Source: Sphaerosporella brunnea
Lineage: Eukaryota > Ascomycota > Pezizomycetes > Pezizales > Pyronemataceae
Assembly: GCA_008704415.1 (NCBI GenBank)
Contig: VXIS01000128.1
Span: 1-64,000, forward strand
DNA length: 64,000 nucleotides
Direction of reading: 5' to 3'
The notes below the pieces were generated by a model that did not search any database, had not been told where the DNA came from, and worked only from the letters and a program-made list of their open reading frames with translations. Positions 1 through 9,892 of this stretch are shown here, piece by piece; positions within the stretch are counted from its first letter, which is position 1; each line of letters begins with the position of its first letter. Both the position numbers and the translations under genes were made by a program.

Positions 1-24
1 GGTGAGGTGAGGTGAGGTGAGGTG
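1..24. repeat. (GGTGA)n microsatellite
   Basis: Five nearly perfect GGTGA units open the window. It is a simple repeat, possibly continuing to the left of the window. Confidence 0.9.
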
Positions 25-2349
25 TTGGTTTTTGTTTTATGGAGCGTGGAGTTGTCGAGTCGAGTGGCGGAGCAGCAGCTGTCATCGTGACACGCGCAGA
101 GCCGCACTGCGGCAAGGATCACGACGCAGCTGAGTCATCCTGCGTCTCTCCCACGGTACGGTTACACACGTACGTGCCAGTGAGTGCACCCTTCGCAGAG
201 AGACAGATTCCGCGTCTGCCGTCTCGGAAGAAGTCGTGCATAACCACGCCGGCGCTTCCTCCTGCGAGGTGATATGTACATACATACATACATACATGAA
301 GGTTTGTGCGTCGCGGTGGTCGGTGCGTATCTCCTCGCTTCGCGCCGATTCTTTTTTTTTTGCGCTGATCCAACGGATGTGGATGCCACTTCCGCGAGTG
401 AGAAGCTGTGGAGAACCCACGTTCAGGGGCATCCAATCTCGGAAGCGATTCATGCGTTGCGGCAAGGGACTGACTCAAAATGCGAAGCCACAAAATCCTC
501 GAGCGAGAAATACCTCTTTTGGTTTGCTCGGAGATGTTGCGGTATTATAGTGTTGCAGTGAGATGAAGCAGCGTGGAGAGGTATTTTTCCGCGCTCTTTG
601 TATGGGAAAAACACAAAAATCGACTTCGTCAAACAACCACATTTTTGTTTGGTTTTGGTGGTAATAGATGGGTGAATCTGATGTCATGGACGGCAAGTGG
701 TGGATAGCTTGCGGTGTCGAGTGAAGTTGAATTAAAAATTTGAAGATGCGTGGCAAGCCACAGCCTGGCGCGGTTCAGCCACAGAAGCGACCATAAAAGG
801 AATGGCGTTGCCTTCAAGAGGTAAGCTGACCTCACCCCTGCCGCAACGCAGGAATCGCTTCCCCAATCTCGGAGGCGGCGAGGATCCAGTGCGAAGGGGC
901 AGGAGGGAGATTAGCTGGACGATCCTTGTGGCTGGATCCGAAGAGTCGAGTCGCTTGCCGTCATCGTCCAGCCGTCTGATTCGGTAGGTTCCGGCGCAGT
1001 GGGAGTGGGAAGTGTTATCTACTTGCTTCAGGATGTATAGTACAGTACGCACGCCAGGCATAGACAACACCACGCGTCGAGCTCAATCGCCGCAAAGGAT
1101 TATTGGAAGCGGCCGTGGGGGACTCGATCCAGGTATCTAAGTATCTGCGCTCAGTCGCGCTGGGAGCGAAGAGATCGATGGATGCTGTCTACTCTGTTCT
1201 ACTCTTCTACAGTGCAGGCGAACGGACGGACGTGAGGACGCCCAATCGGACGGCGGCGTTGGGCTGTTAGCGAGGGCTGGTGCTGGTGGGCCGCGTCGGG
1301 CTGGGGGCGGTTTGCGTTGGTGGGGCTGCTGACGCAGGCGTGTACCCGGTACGCCAGTCAAAAGTCGCGAGATGTCTGGCACGCTGGCCGAAAGGAAAAA
1401 AAGTTGGACGCAGAATACGCAGAATCCACGGGAGAACCGCGCTTTTTCCGGACGGGCAATTGGCGAGTCGTCCTGCCTGGCTTGGGCGTGGCTGCTGCTG
1501 CTGCGTCTCGAATGTCTCGAATGCCGCGAATGTCTCGAATGCTGATGTTGCATTCGAGCCATGGAGCACCCATCCCGCCTCAGCTGCAGTGCTGTGTTGT
1601 TGGTGTGCACGTTGTTTCTTTCTTTGGCGATGTCTGTTTCTCGAAAAGCTCAGCAGTGCAAGCCCGCGAGCCCCGGTGGATGCGATCGCCACCGTCCATC
1701 CGGTGTCGTATATATTCTTTGACGGCCATCTGCTGGAAGGAAGGAAGGAAGAAAGAAACGCCCTCAGCCTAGCTCAGCTGTCTTGCCCGCATCCCCCACC
1801 ACCACCACCACCACCACCACCGCTGCCACTGCCACCCCAAACCAACAACAACGCACGTACGGCTGTTGTTGTTGCTGTCTCTCGTTCGTCCACACTGCCG
1901 CTCTCCCTCCCTCCGCTCCCCTCCTCCCCCCCAGCTTTCTTCATCTCTTCCTTGCACCCCTACTTCTACTGCTGCGGCGGCCTCAATTCTTTCCCCCATA
2001 CTTCCCGTACGCCGCCTGCTCTCCACGCATAATCCGTATCCCGCTCAATCGGTTCCACCCTCGCTCGCTACGGACCTTTGCTTGTTTGTGTTCGCTATAC
2101 TACATACAATAACCCCCCCCCCCCCCAATTTATGTGCTGCAGTAAGCACTAGGCCGCTCGTTCCACCGCACTCAGAGTCCCCAGTACTTATTAGATTCTT
2201 CAAGTTCCGCTCGTTTCGACAGTACTACCTTCAGCATTCAGTTCCTCAAGGCCATCCAGCTCCGTTGCGGCAAGGCTATCGGCCGGCGCTGGGCTGAAAG
2301 ATCAACAAATAGCCGGGAAGCCAATCCCGCAGCAACAACAACAACGACA
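25..2349. other. Non-coding; upstream region of the 2350 gene
   Basis: No gene is supported here. There is a short CATA repeat near 275-297 and a cluster of CGAATGTCT-like words near 1508-1545. From about 1786 to 1985 the plus strand is strongly C/T-rich (CCA runs, then CTCCCTCC runs), and a run of C lies at 2113-2126. Pyrimidine-rich leaders of this kind commonly precede start codons in filamentous fungi, so 1780-2349 is probably the promoter and 5' leader of the following gene. The long open frames across 1280-2032 are low-complexity and are not convincing. Confidence 0.5.
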
Positions 2350-4417
2350 ATGCCGTCATTTTTCCACGACTCCACTGCCGCCGCCGCCGCCAGTGCCGCA
2401 CCGGTGCCCGACACCATGCCCGCTAGGCGGAGCTTCAGCCTTTTCGGCAAGAGAAAAAAGCCCGAGCCGGCTCCCCAGCAAACATTCCCCCCACCACCAC
2501 CACCACCACCGCCTCCGCCTCCGCCTCCGAAGGAAGTAACTCCCCCGGCAGCTCCGGAAGCACCGGTGGAAGAAAAGCGGAAGGAAACGCAGGGCTCCAG
2601 GAGATTGGTCAAGAAAGGAAGCACCGATATCGATGATGAACTCAGGCAGCACCTCAAGCGAGAAGGATATGCATTCTTGGCTTTCCAGGACCCGGCGACT
2701 GCGGCCGCTCATTCTTCATCTCCGTCCCCACCGGAGCCTGTGCGAAAGGACACCAAGGTGGTTGTGGACCCAGCCGAGACCAGTCGGAGGGATGGCACGC
2801 TGTTGAAGGATGCCATTGAGCTGATGGAGAAGAAGAGCATGGATTCGACTCGCCCAACTTTGGCTCCGCTGTTGACAAAGAGGGCCGATATCCCACCGGA
2901 GGTGCCCGCAAAGAAGCTGGACGTGGGTTACAGCCAGCCAGCTCCCCGCCAACCCGTGCAGCCGATACAGCCAGCTCAGCAGGTCAGGCCTTCACTCTTT
3001 GCCAATGCCAAACCGGGATCTTCTTCCCAGTCCGATGCTGTGAAGTCTGGGAATGTGACTATTTCCTCCCAGCCGTATCCCTCCAGAGTTGACAGTGCCG
3101 TTGCTTTGAGCACTTTAACAGTCGATGTAAGGATCACCTAAAATCCGCTACGAATCGTGCTGAACTGAATAGGCCACTCTACCGCCAAATGCACCTTCTC
3201 CAGCTCCCGGACCGAGTGATAATATCATGGACAGGAAGATTCCGCGCAAGGCTTCTGATACTTCCGAGAAGAGCCTTCCTGAAAGTGAAAAGGATATGGG
3301 TGCAGAAATTCGTGAGGTGGGAATGAATGGGAGATCGTCGCCAATTGAGCGGTCCGCAAGCGCGTCGCCCCCTGCAGTGCCACCCCCGCTGGCCAGCTCT
3401 ACGGCGATGAATAGATTTTCAGTGGAAGCATCTATGCAAGACATGGATCCTCGCAGGGGATCGCACATTTCCCCACGAGGTGGACCCCCGCCAGACATGA
3501 GGCGGCACTCGAATCAGGCATATGGACAGGAACATCCTGCGCCTGGAAAAAGGGGTTCTAGGGGATCTTACCAGCCAGGCCATGGAAATCGACTTCACGA
3601 GTTGCAGTCTCCCGTCAGCGACGAGGAGAAGCGCATGTCCGACAGTAGTAATGACGACCGTTCACGCTTATTCACCATGCAGGTGCCGATCATGGGCTCA
3701 CCCGCCGGCTACAGCAATCCACTGAACGCTGTACAGCTCACCTGTTCCACTTCGCACAAACACTCTATCGTGTCCCCCAACCTCCACCACCGCATAATAT
3801 GCATGGTGTGTCAAACCGATGCACCGAGCGAACGGTGGCTATGCACGTTTTGCGCCCTTCGTTTCTGCTCCAGATGCAAGAATGAATTTTCGTGTGGAAA
3901 GAGCTTCGAACAGGTCCTGGAACGTGCAGAGGCCGAGGACTGGCGTTCACAACCGCCGCTTCCCAGCCCTATTCGTGCAGCGGAAAAGAACATCTCTTGG
4001 GAAATGGCTTGTAGGATGGAGGCAGCCACACGGTTTGGACTGCGACCACCGCCACGCGGAAGACGGCCGCCACCCCAGGCTCTTAGACACTTACCCGTCT
4101 ATGGAGAGAGGAGTGGAAAGTCTTCGCCCGGATCGTCGTCACCCGAAGGAGGTATCCCGGCCATCCAGAACCAGCCACCGAGTCCGAAGCATTCTTCGCG
4201 TAGTAGCAGTACGCAGAGGGGTGGCGAGAAAGACAGCTCGAGAACTTCATCTATATACGAGGACGCTCCTAGTGGAGGATATGATAAGGAGGCCAAGAGA
4301 AGGGCTATCGACAGGATCATGAAGGATGGGAGGAACAACCAGAACGGATGGTCCTCGCCCGTCATTGGCGGGAGTGCCGCGGATCAGCGGCGAGCATTAT
4401 TGGGGGGTGCATTCTAA
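2350..4417 (+). CDS. Uncharacterised fungal protein with a C-terminal cysteine-pair cluster
   Basis: Two exons, 2350-3126 and 3173-4417, separated by a 46-bp phase-0 intron (GTAAGG donor, CTGAAC branch-like site, TAG acceptor), give 673 aa. The N-terminal third is low-complexity, with a run of about 14 prolines near residue 50 and basic and Ser-rich stretches. At residues about 469-500 there is a compact cluster of cysteines arranged as three C-x2-C pairs plus one more cysteine, separated by an aromatic-rich stretch (WLCTFCALRFCSRC). This looks like a zinc-binding module. The rest is Pro/Ser/Arg-rich and probably disordered. I do not recognise a named family. The start is the first ATG of the long frame, after a CAACAACAACGACA leader. 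It could be a scaffold or regulatory protein, but the function is unknown. Confidence 0.8.
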
Positions 4418-5086
4418 CGTGGTGACTCGATGGATATTGGATGCTGGGGTAATGAGTTCCAGGTGAGGCTTGCTTTGACTGGGGGCCTTTTGCGAAATGG
4501 GGGTTTTGAGTTGGGTTCTTTTTCTTTTTTTCTTTTTTTCTTCTTCTTTTCTTTTTTCTTTTTTTCTTTTGATTTGCTTTTCTTTTTCTTTGATATCGCC
4601 ACGGATGGGCGATTTGCTGCATTTGATTGCTGGGACTGCGGTCCTTCTCCTTCATTTTCCTCTTTTATGTTCTGTGTCTGGCTATTTTTTGATTTCTTTT
4701 GAGCGTGGGATAACTGGGCTTTGATGAGGCATGACACCCCACCCTACGTGGACTTTTCATATTTATTCTTTTGTTTTTCTACCTTTCGAACACACGGTTT
4801 GCTGGGCTGCGTGAGGAGTTTCATTTTTTTGATGCTTCTTGTAAGGGAATGAAGAAAGTGTCTGGATCCTGAGATTGGCTTTGGTAATGGCTGAGAAACA
4901 TAGAATACATTAGAGGGGAATAACATGGCAGACTTGCGCAGGTGACCGAAAGCGTGAGTTCCTGTGATTCTGGACGTCACCACAAGAAGTCGAATGCAAT
5001 ACCTACGCTGTTGTGCGAAAGAACTCTTTCTCATTCCCAATTTCCGCGCTTCATCGCTGTAGCGCAGAACTGCAGCAACCCATCAT
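4418..5086. other. Intergenic, T/C-rich tract
   Basis: About 670 bp without a gene. A nearly pure T/C run on the plus strand at about 4515-4592 lies directly after the preceding stop codon and may belong to its 3' end. Nothing else is recognisable. Confidence 0.5.
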
Positions 5087-5141
5087 GTGCTGGACACGAC
5101 CCACATACCTCGGCAGTCTCCCGCCGCTAAATCCCCAGATT

Positions 5142-5240
5142 CCGCAACCTCAACTTCACCTCCCCATCCTCAATCCGCAACCTCAGCTTCACCTCCCCAT
5201 CCTCAATCCGCAACCTCAGCTTCACCTCCCCATCCTCAAT
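5142..5240. repeat. 33-bp tandem repeat, three copies
   Basis: Three adjacent 33-bp units at 5142, 5175 and 5208 are almost identical. The unit length is a multiple of three, and the frame of the following phosphotransferase gene stays open through it, reading SATS(T/A)SPPHPQ three times from an upstream in-frame ATG at 5087. It may be an N-terminal extension or part of the 5' leader. Confidence 0.9.
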
Positions 5241-5251
5241 CTCCAGCAACA

Positions 5252-6415
5252 ATGGCAGGCCCGATCCGCCAGCCCATCGATATCGCATCACTTGAGCGCT
5301 ACCTCGCTGCAAACACCGAGATCCAGCCTCCGCTCGACGTGAAGCAGGTTCATACCCTCTGCCAAGCTCGAGGGGAGAGACAGAGAGAGCTTACACACAC
5401 GTCACAGTTCGGCTATGGCCAGTCAAACCCGACCTACCAGCTCACGGCCGCCAACGGCAAGCAATATGTCCTCCGTAAAAAACCGCCGGGAAAGCTCTTG
5501 AACCCTACCGCGCACGCCGTCGAGCGGGAATACCGCGTCCTTGCCGCATTGACAGGAACCACCGTGCCTGCGCCCGCCGCGATTATTCTCTGCGAAGACT
5601 CCAGCGTGCTGGGTACGCCGTTTTACGTGATGGAGTTTGTGGCGGGGCGCATCTTCGCTAACCCTTCGATTCCCGGTGTCACGCCCGAGGAGAGAAGGCG
5701 GATGTGGACGTCGGCGTTGCAGACGCTGGCGGGGCTGCACAAGACGGACTATGCAGCTGTTGGCCTGCAGGATTATGGCAAAACCAGCGGATTCTACAAT
5801 CGCCAGATCCGAACGCTGAGTACGATCAGTAAAGCGCAGAGCGAAGCGGTCGATGTAGACACCGGCAAGGCCGTGGGGGAAATCCCGAATTTTGCCAGGA
5901 ATATGGAGTATTTTTCAAGAAGCCAACCTGAGGATAGGACGGTGATTATCCACGGGGATTACAAGATCGATAACCTCATCTTTCATACCACGGAACCCAG
6001 GGTGGTCGGCATTCTGGATTGGGAGTTGAGTACACTTGGCCACCCGCTCAGCGATCTGTGTAATATCCTCTCACCGTATCTGTTCGCGGCGAACCCGGAG
6101 GCGAGTATGAGCCCCGATGCCGAGGATTTCCTGCCGGGAAAGACGCCAGGGCTGCCGACGAAGGAGGAGGCGGTCAGGATCTATGAGGATGCGGTGGGCT
6201 GGAAGGTACAGGGGCAGCAGTGGGGCGATGCTTTCATGCTCTGTAGGAATTCGGTTATCACCCAGGGCATCACGGCGAGAGTCGCGAGGAGGCAGGCAAG
6301 CAGTGCAAATGCGGGGGCGTATGCCAGGTTGACGCCGAATCTGGCGAAGCTGGCAACGCAGCTGGTGGAGGAGGATAGAGTGGAGAGGTTGGGCGGGAAG
6401 GAGGCGAAGCTGTAG
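5252..6415 (+). CDS. APH-fold phosphotransferase, ACAD10/11 N-terminal-domain type, with peroxisomal PTS1
   Basis: A 387-aa intronless frame from ATG 5252 (context CAACAATGG); an in-frame ATG at 5087 would add 55 residues containing the 33-bp-repeat peptide. The protein has the aminoglycoside-phosphotransferase kinase fold: a lysine-containing strand (YVLRKKPPG), a helix with the pairing glutamate ([10 protein letters not shown]), the Brenner motif HGDYKIDN with the catalytic Asp, and ILDWE as the metal-binding DFG equivalent. The pattern matches the kinase domain found at the N-terminus of ACAD10/ACAD11 acyl-CoA dehydrogenases, which phosphorylate 4-hydroxyacyl-CoA so that it can enter beta-oxidation. 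Here it stands alone. The last three residues are AKL, a classic type 1 peroxisomal targeting signal, so a peroxisomal role in hydroxy-fatty-acid breakdown is inferred. The family assignment is fairly secure; the substrate is not. Confidence 0.85.
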   Translation: MAGPIRQPIDIASLERYLAANTEIQPPLDVKQVHTLCQARGERQRELTHTSQFGYGQSNPTYQLTAANGKQYVLRKKPPGKLLNPTAHAVEREYRVLAALTGTTVPAPAAIILCEDSSVLGTPFYVMEFVAGRIFANPSIPGVTPEERRRMWTSALQTLAGLHKTDYAAVGLQDYGKTSGFYNRQIRTLSTISKAQSEAVDVDTGKAVGEIPNFARNMEYFSRSQPEDRTVIIHGDYKIDNLIFHTTEPRVVGILDWELSTLGHPLSDLCNILSPYLFAANPEASMSPDAEDFLPGKTPGLPTKEEAVRIYEDAVGWKVQGQQWGDAFMLCRNSVITQGITARVARRQASSANAGAYARLTPNLAKLATQLVEEDRVERLGGKEAKL

Positions 6416-6776
6416 ATGGAGATACCCTTTGTATGTTTTGGCGGTGATGTATTATTGCACCCATATCTCAGCTAGATGTTTTGGATAAAGGACGACGTCT
6501 GTGCACTCTAGGTGCAGATACCGTTCTTTGTTGTGTCCGGATGCATAAAGTCACCAAATGTCAGGTAGAGTCTGGCCGTGAGCAGACCGATTTCCTATGC
6601 TATTCAAAAGCAAGAGCGACCGAGGAAGTTCTAATTCTCGGCGACGGCCTCCAAAAAGGCCGAGTTCTCCCTCATGCACGAACCCTACTCCACCAACACC
6701 CCAAGCGAGACGTGGAGCATCACCACGTCATCCTCCTTCGCGTCCGTTACACCTTTCACAACACGCGCACAGGACC
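6416..6776. other. Intergenic / leader of the RNase III-like gene
   Basis: No separate gene. The reading frame of the next gene is already open from 6597, where an earlier in-frame ATG exists. The residues encoded there are Ser/Pro/Arg-rich and not family-like. Confidence 0.4.
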
Positions 6777-7928
6777 ATGACGACGCAGGCCCCCCCACCC
6801 GCGCTATCCACCGCCTCCTCCTCGGATGGCAAAGCGACCTCGGGGTCCTGGTACACAGCGTACGGGATCCCCGCCGTGGCTCCAGCGAGCATATCGACAT
6901 ACACGTTCACGTCCAAGTCACTCGAAGGGCAAGTGTTCACGCACTCGTCGTTCTCGCCGGGCTGGGGGGTACAAGCACCGGTCGACAACAGCACCCTGAC
7001 CTGGCTCGGCGCGCCAATCATAAACACGCTCATCTCGTTCGCCATCACGGCGCTCTTTCCCTCGCTGTCGCAGCCGGCGATCACGGATCTGAGGAACGCG
7101 CTCACCAGCCGCGCGCTGCACGCACACCTCTGCCGCCTCCTCCAGCTGCCGCAGTATCTGCGCACGTCCTCGCCGACGGTCCTGCAGAGCGACCGCGTGC
7201 TCGCCGAGCTGTTCGAGGCGTTTATCGCCGGCGTGGCGAAAGACCTGGGTCTCGGCCGATGGGAGGAGCTCTACCGCTTCTACTTCCAGCTGCTCGAGCC
7301 GTTCATCCACGCGTTCCACGCGCTGTACCATCAACACCTCTCGGCGCCTTCGCGCGAAAAGAGACGCCAGGAGCTCGCGCCGTGGACCAGCAAGCTGATG
7401 GAGTACGCCGCGAAAAATAAACTCGAGCCCCCGAAGTTTGAGTTCGAGAGCAACGGCGCCCAGGGCCAGGAGATCACGTGGAGCTGCATCGTCGTCCTGG
7501 GAGGCCGCCAGGTCGCCCGCGGCACTGCCGGCAGTAAGCTCGAGGCGAAACATATCGCGTCTGCGGATGCGATGAGGGCGCTGCCGCAGCACGGCGGGGA
7601 TCAGGCGGCGCTGAACCAGAGACGGAAGAAGAAGGAGCTGTTTAGGAAGGCAGCTAGGGGACGTGGTGGCGGCGCGGTGGGTATGCAGCCTATGGCCGGG
7701 CATGTGGGTGCGGGCATGCCGGGCGGCTTGGGGACGGTAGGGGGTACGGGAATGGCCGGCTTGGGGACGATCGCGGGTACAGGAATGGCCGGCTTGGGAA
7801 CGATAGGGGGTACGGGAATGGCTGGCTTGGGAACGATAGGAGGTACGGGAATGGCCGGTATGACTCTGCTGGAGATGTTTGCGCCGCAGCCAACACAGAC
7901 GCAGCCACCCCCACCGGGGTCGCGCTAA
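6777..7928 (+). CDS. RNase III-like protein with dsRNA-binding domain, catalytic residues lost
   Basis: Start chosen at ATG 6777 (ACCATGAC), giving 383 aa; an in-frame ATG at 6597 would give 443 aa. After a short disordered start comes an RNase III-type helical region. It has LEGQVFTHSSF as the opening helix, LTWLGAPIIN where active enzymes carry the LEFLGD signature, and LAELFEAFIAG where they carry D-x-x-EA-x-IGA. The signature glutamates and aspartate of the first motif are replaced (Glu to Thr, Asp to Ala), while the Glu of the second motif is kept, so cleavage activity is unlikely. A degenerate dsRBD follows (WTSKLMEYAAKNKL ... GSKLEAKHIASADAMRAL), then a basic segment and an 11-residue GTGMAGLGTIG tandem repeat. 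It probably binds structured RNA. A mitochondrial ribosomal mL44-type protein was considered but fits less well. Confidence 0.7.
   Translation: MTTQAPPPALSTASSSDGKATSGSWYTAYGIPAVAPASISTYTFTSKSLEGQVFTHSSFSPGWGVQAPVDNSTLTWLGAPIINTLISFAITALFPSLSQPAITDLRNALTSRALHAHLCRLLQLPQYLRTSSPTVLQSDRVLAELFEAFIAGVAKDLGLGRWEELYRFYFQLLEPFIHAFHALYHQHLSAPSREKRRQELAPWTSKLMEYAAKNKLEPPKFEFESNGAQGQEITWSCIVVLGGRQVARGTAGSKLEAKHIASADAMRALPQHGGDQAALNQRRKKKELFRKAARGRGGGAVGMQPMAGHVGAGMPGGLGTVGGTGMAGLGTIAGTGMAGLGTIGGTGMAGLGTIGGTGMAGMTLLEMFAPQPTQTQPPPPGSR
7725..7856 (+). repeat. 33-bp in-frame tandem repeat, four copies
   Basis: Four 33-bp units start at 7725, 7758, 7791 and 7824, encoding GLGT(V/I)(G/A)GTGMA. They lie in the C-terminal tail of the RNase III-like protein and would allow length variation without a frameshift. 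Confidence 0.9.
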
Positions 7929-8507
7929 CCAGCGGGGTTTTTTCCCCTCCATTTTTTGGGGTGGAGGGGGGGGGGCTTTTTGTACACATGTCGGGGTTTG
8001 GGGGGTGGGAAGTAGGGGACTTGGATTTTGGATTGGGGTTGGAGGGGGGGGGGGGGGTGGGGGACTCTGTAGTTCACTTTTGGGATGGGGATTTTTTTAT
8101 TTTTACAATTAGGGCTATGGATTGGATTGGATTGGATTGAATGTTTGATATTGATATTGATATTGATGTTGATACGCGCGAACTACTCTGCTCTGCTCTA
8201 GCTGAGATGAGCTTGCGCTTGCGCTTGCTTTCACGTCCCGCGCAGGGGGGGGGGGGGGGCTGGGCGGTGCTGCTCGTAAATATGGTCGCCGGCGGGGATC
8301 TAGAGCTTGCCCCCCCCCCCCCGCTGTTAGTAGAGGGAGGGAGGGAGTAGAGGGAGGTGATGCGGAGGGAGGGGTTGGCTGGTGGATGGTGGGTTTTTGT
8401 TTGTTTGTTTTTTAATAAATCATAATGTGCTTGCGGTTGTGACGTGATTTATGTGTAGAAAGAAAGAAAGAAGAGGTTGGGCTGGGCTGGGTTGGGTTGG
8501 GGTACTA
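7929..8507. other. Intergenic, G-rich homopolymer runs and short tandem repeats
   Basis: No gene. Contains G runs of 10 or more near 7966, 8042 and 8247, a C run near 8311, (GGATT)n at about 8120-8138, and (GATATT)n near 8146-8175. Confidence 0.6.
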
Positions 8508-8555
8508 GTAGTGAAGAGATTTGTGGTGGTAGGCGGCGTCGGTGCTGCAGGGAGA
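8508..8555 (+). repeat. Left copy of a ~50-bp direct repeat flanking the Harbinger-type element
   Basis: GAGATTTGTGGTGGTAG and neighbouring sequence here recur at 10317-10379 in the same orientation, with a short insertion in the right copy. The repeats bracket the transposon remnant at 8558-10316. Confidence 0.75.
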
Positions 8556-8805
8556 TACAGTTGGGGACGCCTTTAACCTGTGGGGGTTGGAGACTTCAAA
8601 ATTACCAAACACGGAAATTAATTCCGCAATTAAGCTGCCAAGGTGCAAAGTATGCGTGCCAAGGTCGCCAATTAGGCATATCAGCTTGCCATTTATGGTA
8701 ATTGCGCCTCCATATAAAAAAAAAAAATGCTTTTTCTTTGAAAAGTAACTGCTCCTCCAAAAATGCCTGGCAAAATGAAAGCTCGTTATTGCTCGACAGG
8801 GAATA

Positions 8806-9193
8806 GGGGAGTTCAGACTGGCGAGTTTTCGCCGGGTTTTGGGGGTAAAACTTCGCGAAGTTTTGATGCCAAAACTTCATGGAAAAACCCTGAAACTTCT
8901 CCGGAGGCGGTTCTTCTTGTTTTTGTAAAGTTTCGCTGGTTTCTCTCTCAGAAAGTTTCTCCGCTAGTGAATTTTTTTTTGCTCTGACTCCTCCATCCTT
9001 CGCTTTCTTTCCTTTACTTCACTTGCCAGTTGGAAAGAAGAGTTCGCTCGCCTAGACTCACCCGCTAAGAAAAACTTTTTTTTGATCTACTTTTCCCCGG
9101 GGGAGTTCAGACCAAAACTAAGTTTTCCGTCTAGTTTTAACACGAAAACTTCACACCCAAAACCAAGCGAAAACCCGCCAGTCTGAACTCCAC
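8806..9193. mobile_element. 388-bp TA-flanked MITE
   Basis: The termini are inverted repeats of about 27 bp (GGAGTTCAGACTGGCG at the left end, complement at the right end, 9167-9193), flanked on both sides by TA (8804-8805 and 9194-9195). This fits a Tc1/mariner- or pogo-type target duplication. There is no coding capacity. The interior has repeated AAAACTT-like words and a third partial copy of the terminus near 9106-9118. It sits inside the left inverted repeat of the Harbinger-type element, so it inserted later. Confidence 0.85.
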
Positions 9194-9524
9194 TAATGGG
9201 TGCATTCCCGTAAGCCTAAAACCAAGAACTGAAATATTTGATGTTGGTTCAACTAGCCGACCGTAAATCCTTCTTGAGCGAAATAAAGGATGTCAACCTC
9301 GTCGCTCATGACGTACCCCGCGAACCCGCCAACCCGTCACCACCATCACCACCTTGCGAACCCGTCACCACCTCGCGTTACCTCAACAAATCCAAACTCA
9401 CAAGCGGGTAGGAGAATAAAAAGCAAAGAGGTGTCGAGGTATTGCTGTTCTCCATCATTGGCAATACAGCTCGAACATATAATACTTTGTTCAAACCATC
9501 TACCGCCGCCATCGAAGCTTCAGA

Positions 9525-9680
9525 ATGCCGTCTCAGAGCCTCTCCCAAACCCCCGCTGCCTCCCAGCGCCAGACCCCCACTGTCTCCAACCAGAGAGGAA
9601 GGGTTGCTGGCTCTAAAAACTACACAGAAAAGGAGAGTTGCATGCTTTTGGAAACCATCAGAGCCTATTGTCCCATCGGG
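9525..9680 (+). pseudogene. Truncated Myb/SANT-like ORF of the Harbinger-type element
   Basis: From ATG 9525 the frame reads about 52 residues ending in GSKNYTEKES...LLETIRAYCPIG. This resembles the start of the SANT-like domain of transposon-associated Myb proteins (typically G-x-x-NY-x-x-EE-x-x-x-LL-x-x-x-x-x-x-x-PIG). After CPIG the sequence runs into the reversed end of the transposase fragment, so the domain's second half is missing. Confidence 0.55.
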
Positions 9681-9892
9681 GCCGTAGCAAAAGAGGTTGT
9701 TAACAAAGTGTGAGCAAGTCCAGCCCGAATAGTAAGCATTTTGAACATAGTGAGCCCTGCGACCTCTACCGGAACTTGCATACCGTCTGCAAAACCAAAC
9801 GCCCCACGTAGACGAGGATGTCGAGCTGCGATGATGTCGCTCTTTTGAGCTTTCTGTGCATCCTCGGGCCAGATAATTTGTGCCTGAGGCAA
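9668..9892 (-). pseudogene. Fragment of a HARBI1-like DDE transposase
   Basis: Read on the minus strand, RHPRLRGAFGFADGMQVPVEV is followed, after a frame change near 9755, by VQNAYYSGWTCSHFVNN and YGPDGTI. These are characteristic blocks of the DDE_Tnp_4 family (GAFGF-x-DG, first catalytic Asp; QNAYY-x-GW). The rest of the catalytic core is absent: the sequence is cut at about 9680 and joined to the opposing SANT ORF. A one-base frameshift also separates the two blocks. Confidence 0.7.

Noticed and set aside
1280..2032. 250-codon plus-strand frame
   Set aside because: Low-complexity Pro/Ser/Cys translation over a CT-rich leader; opposing frames are equally open.
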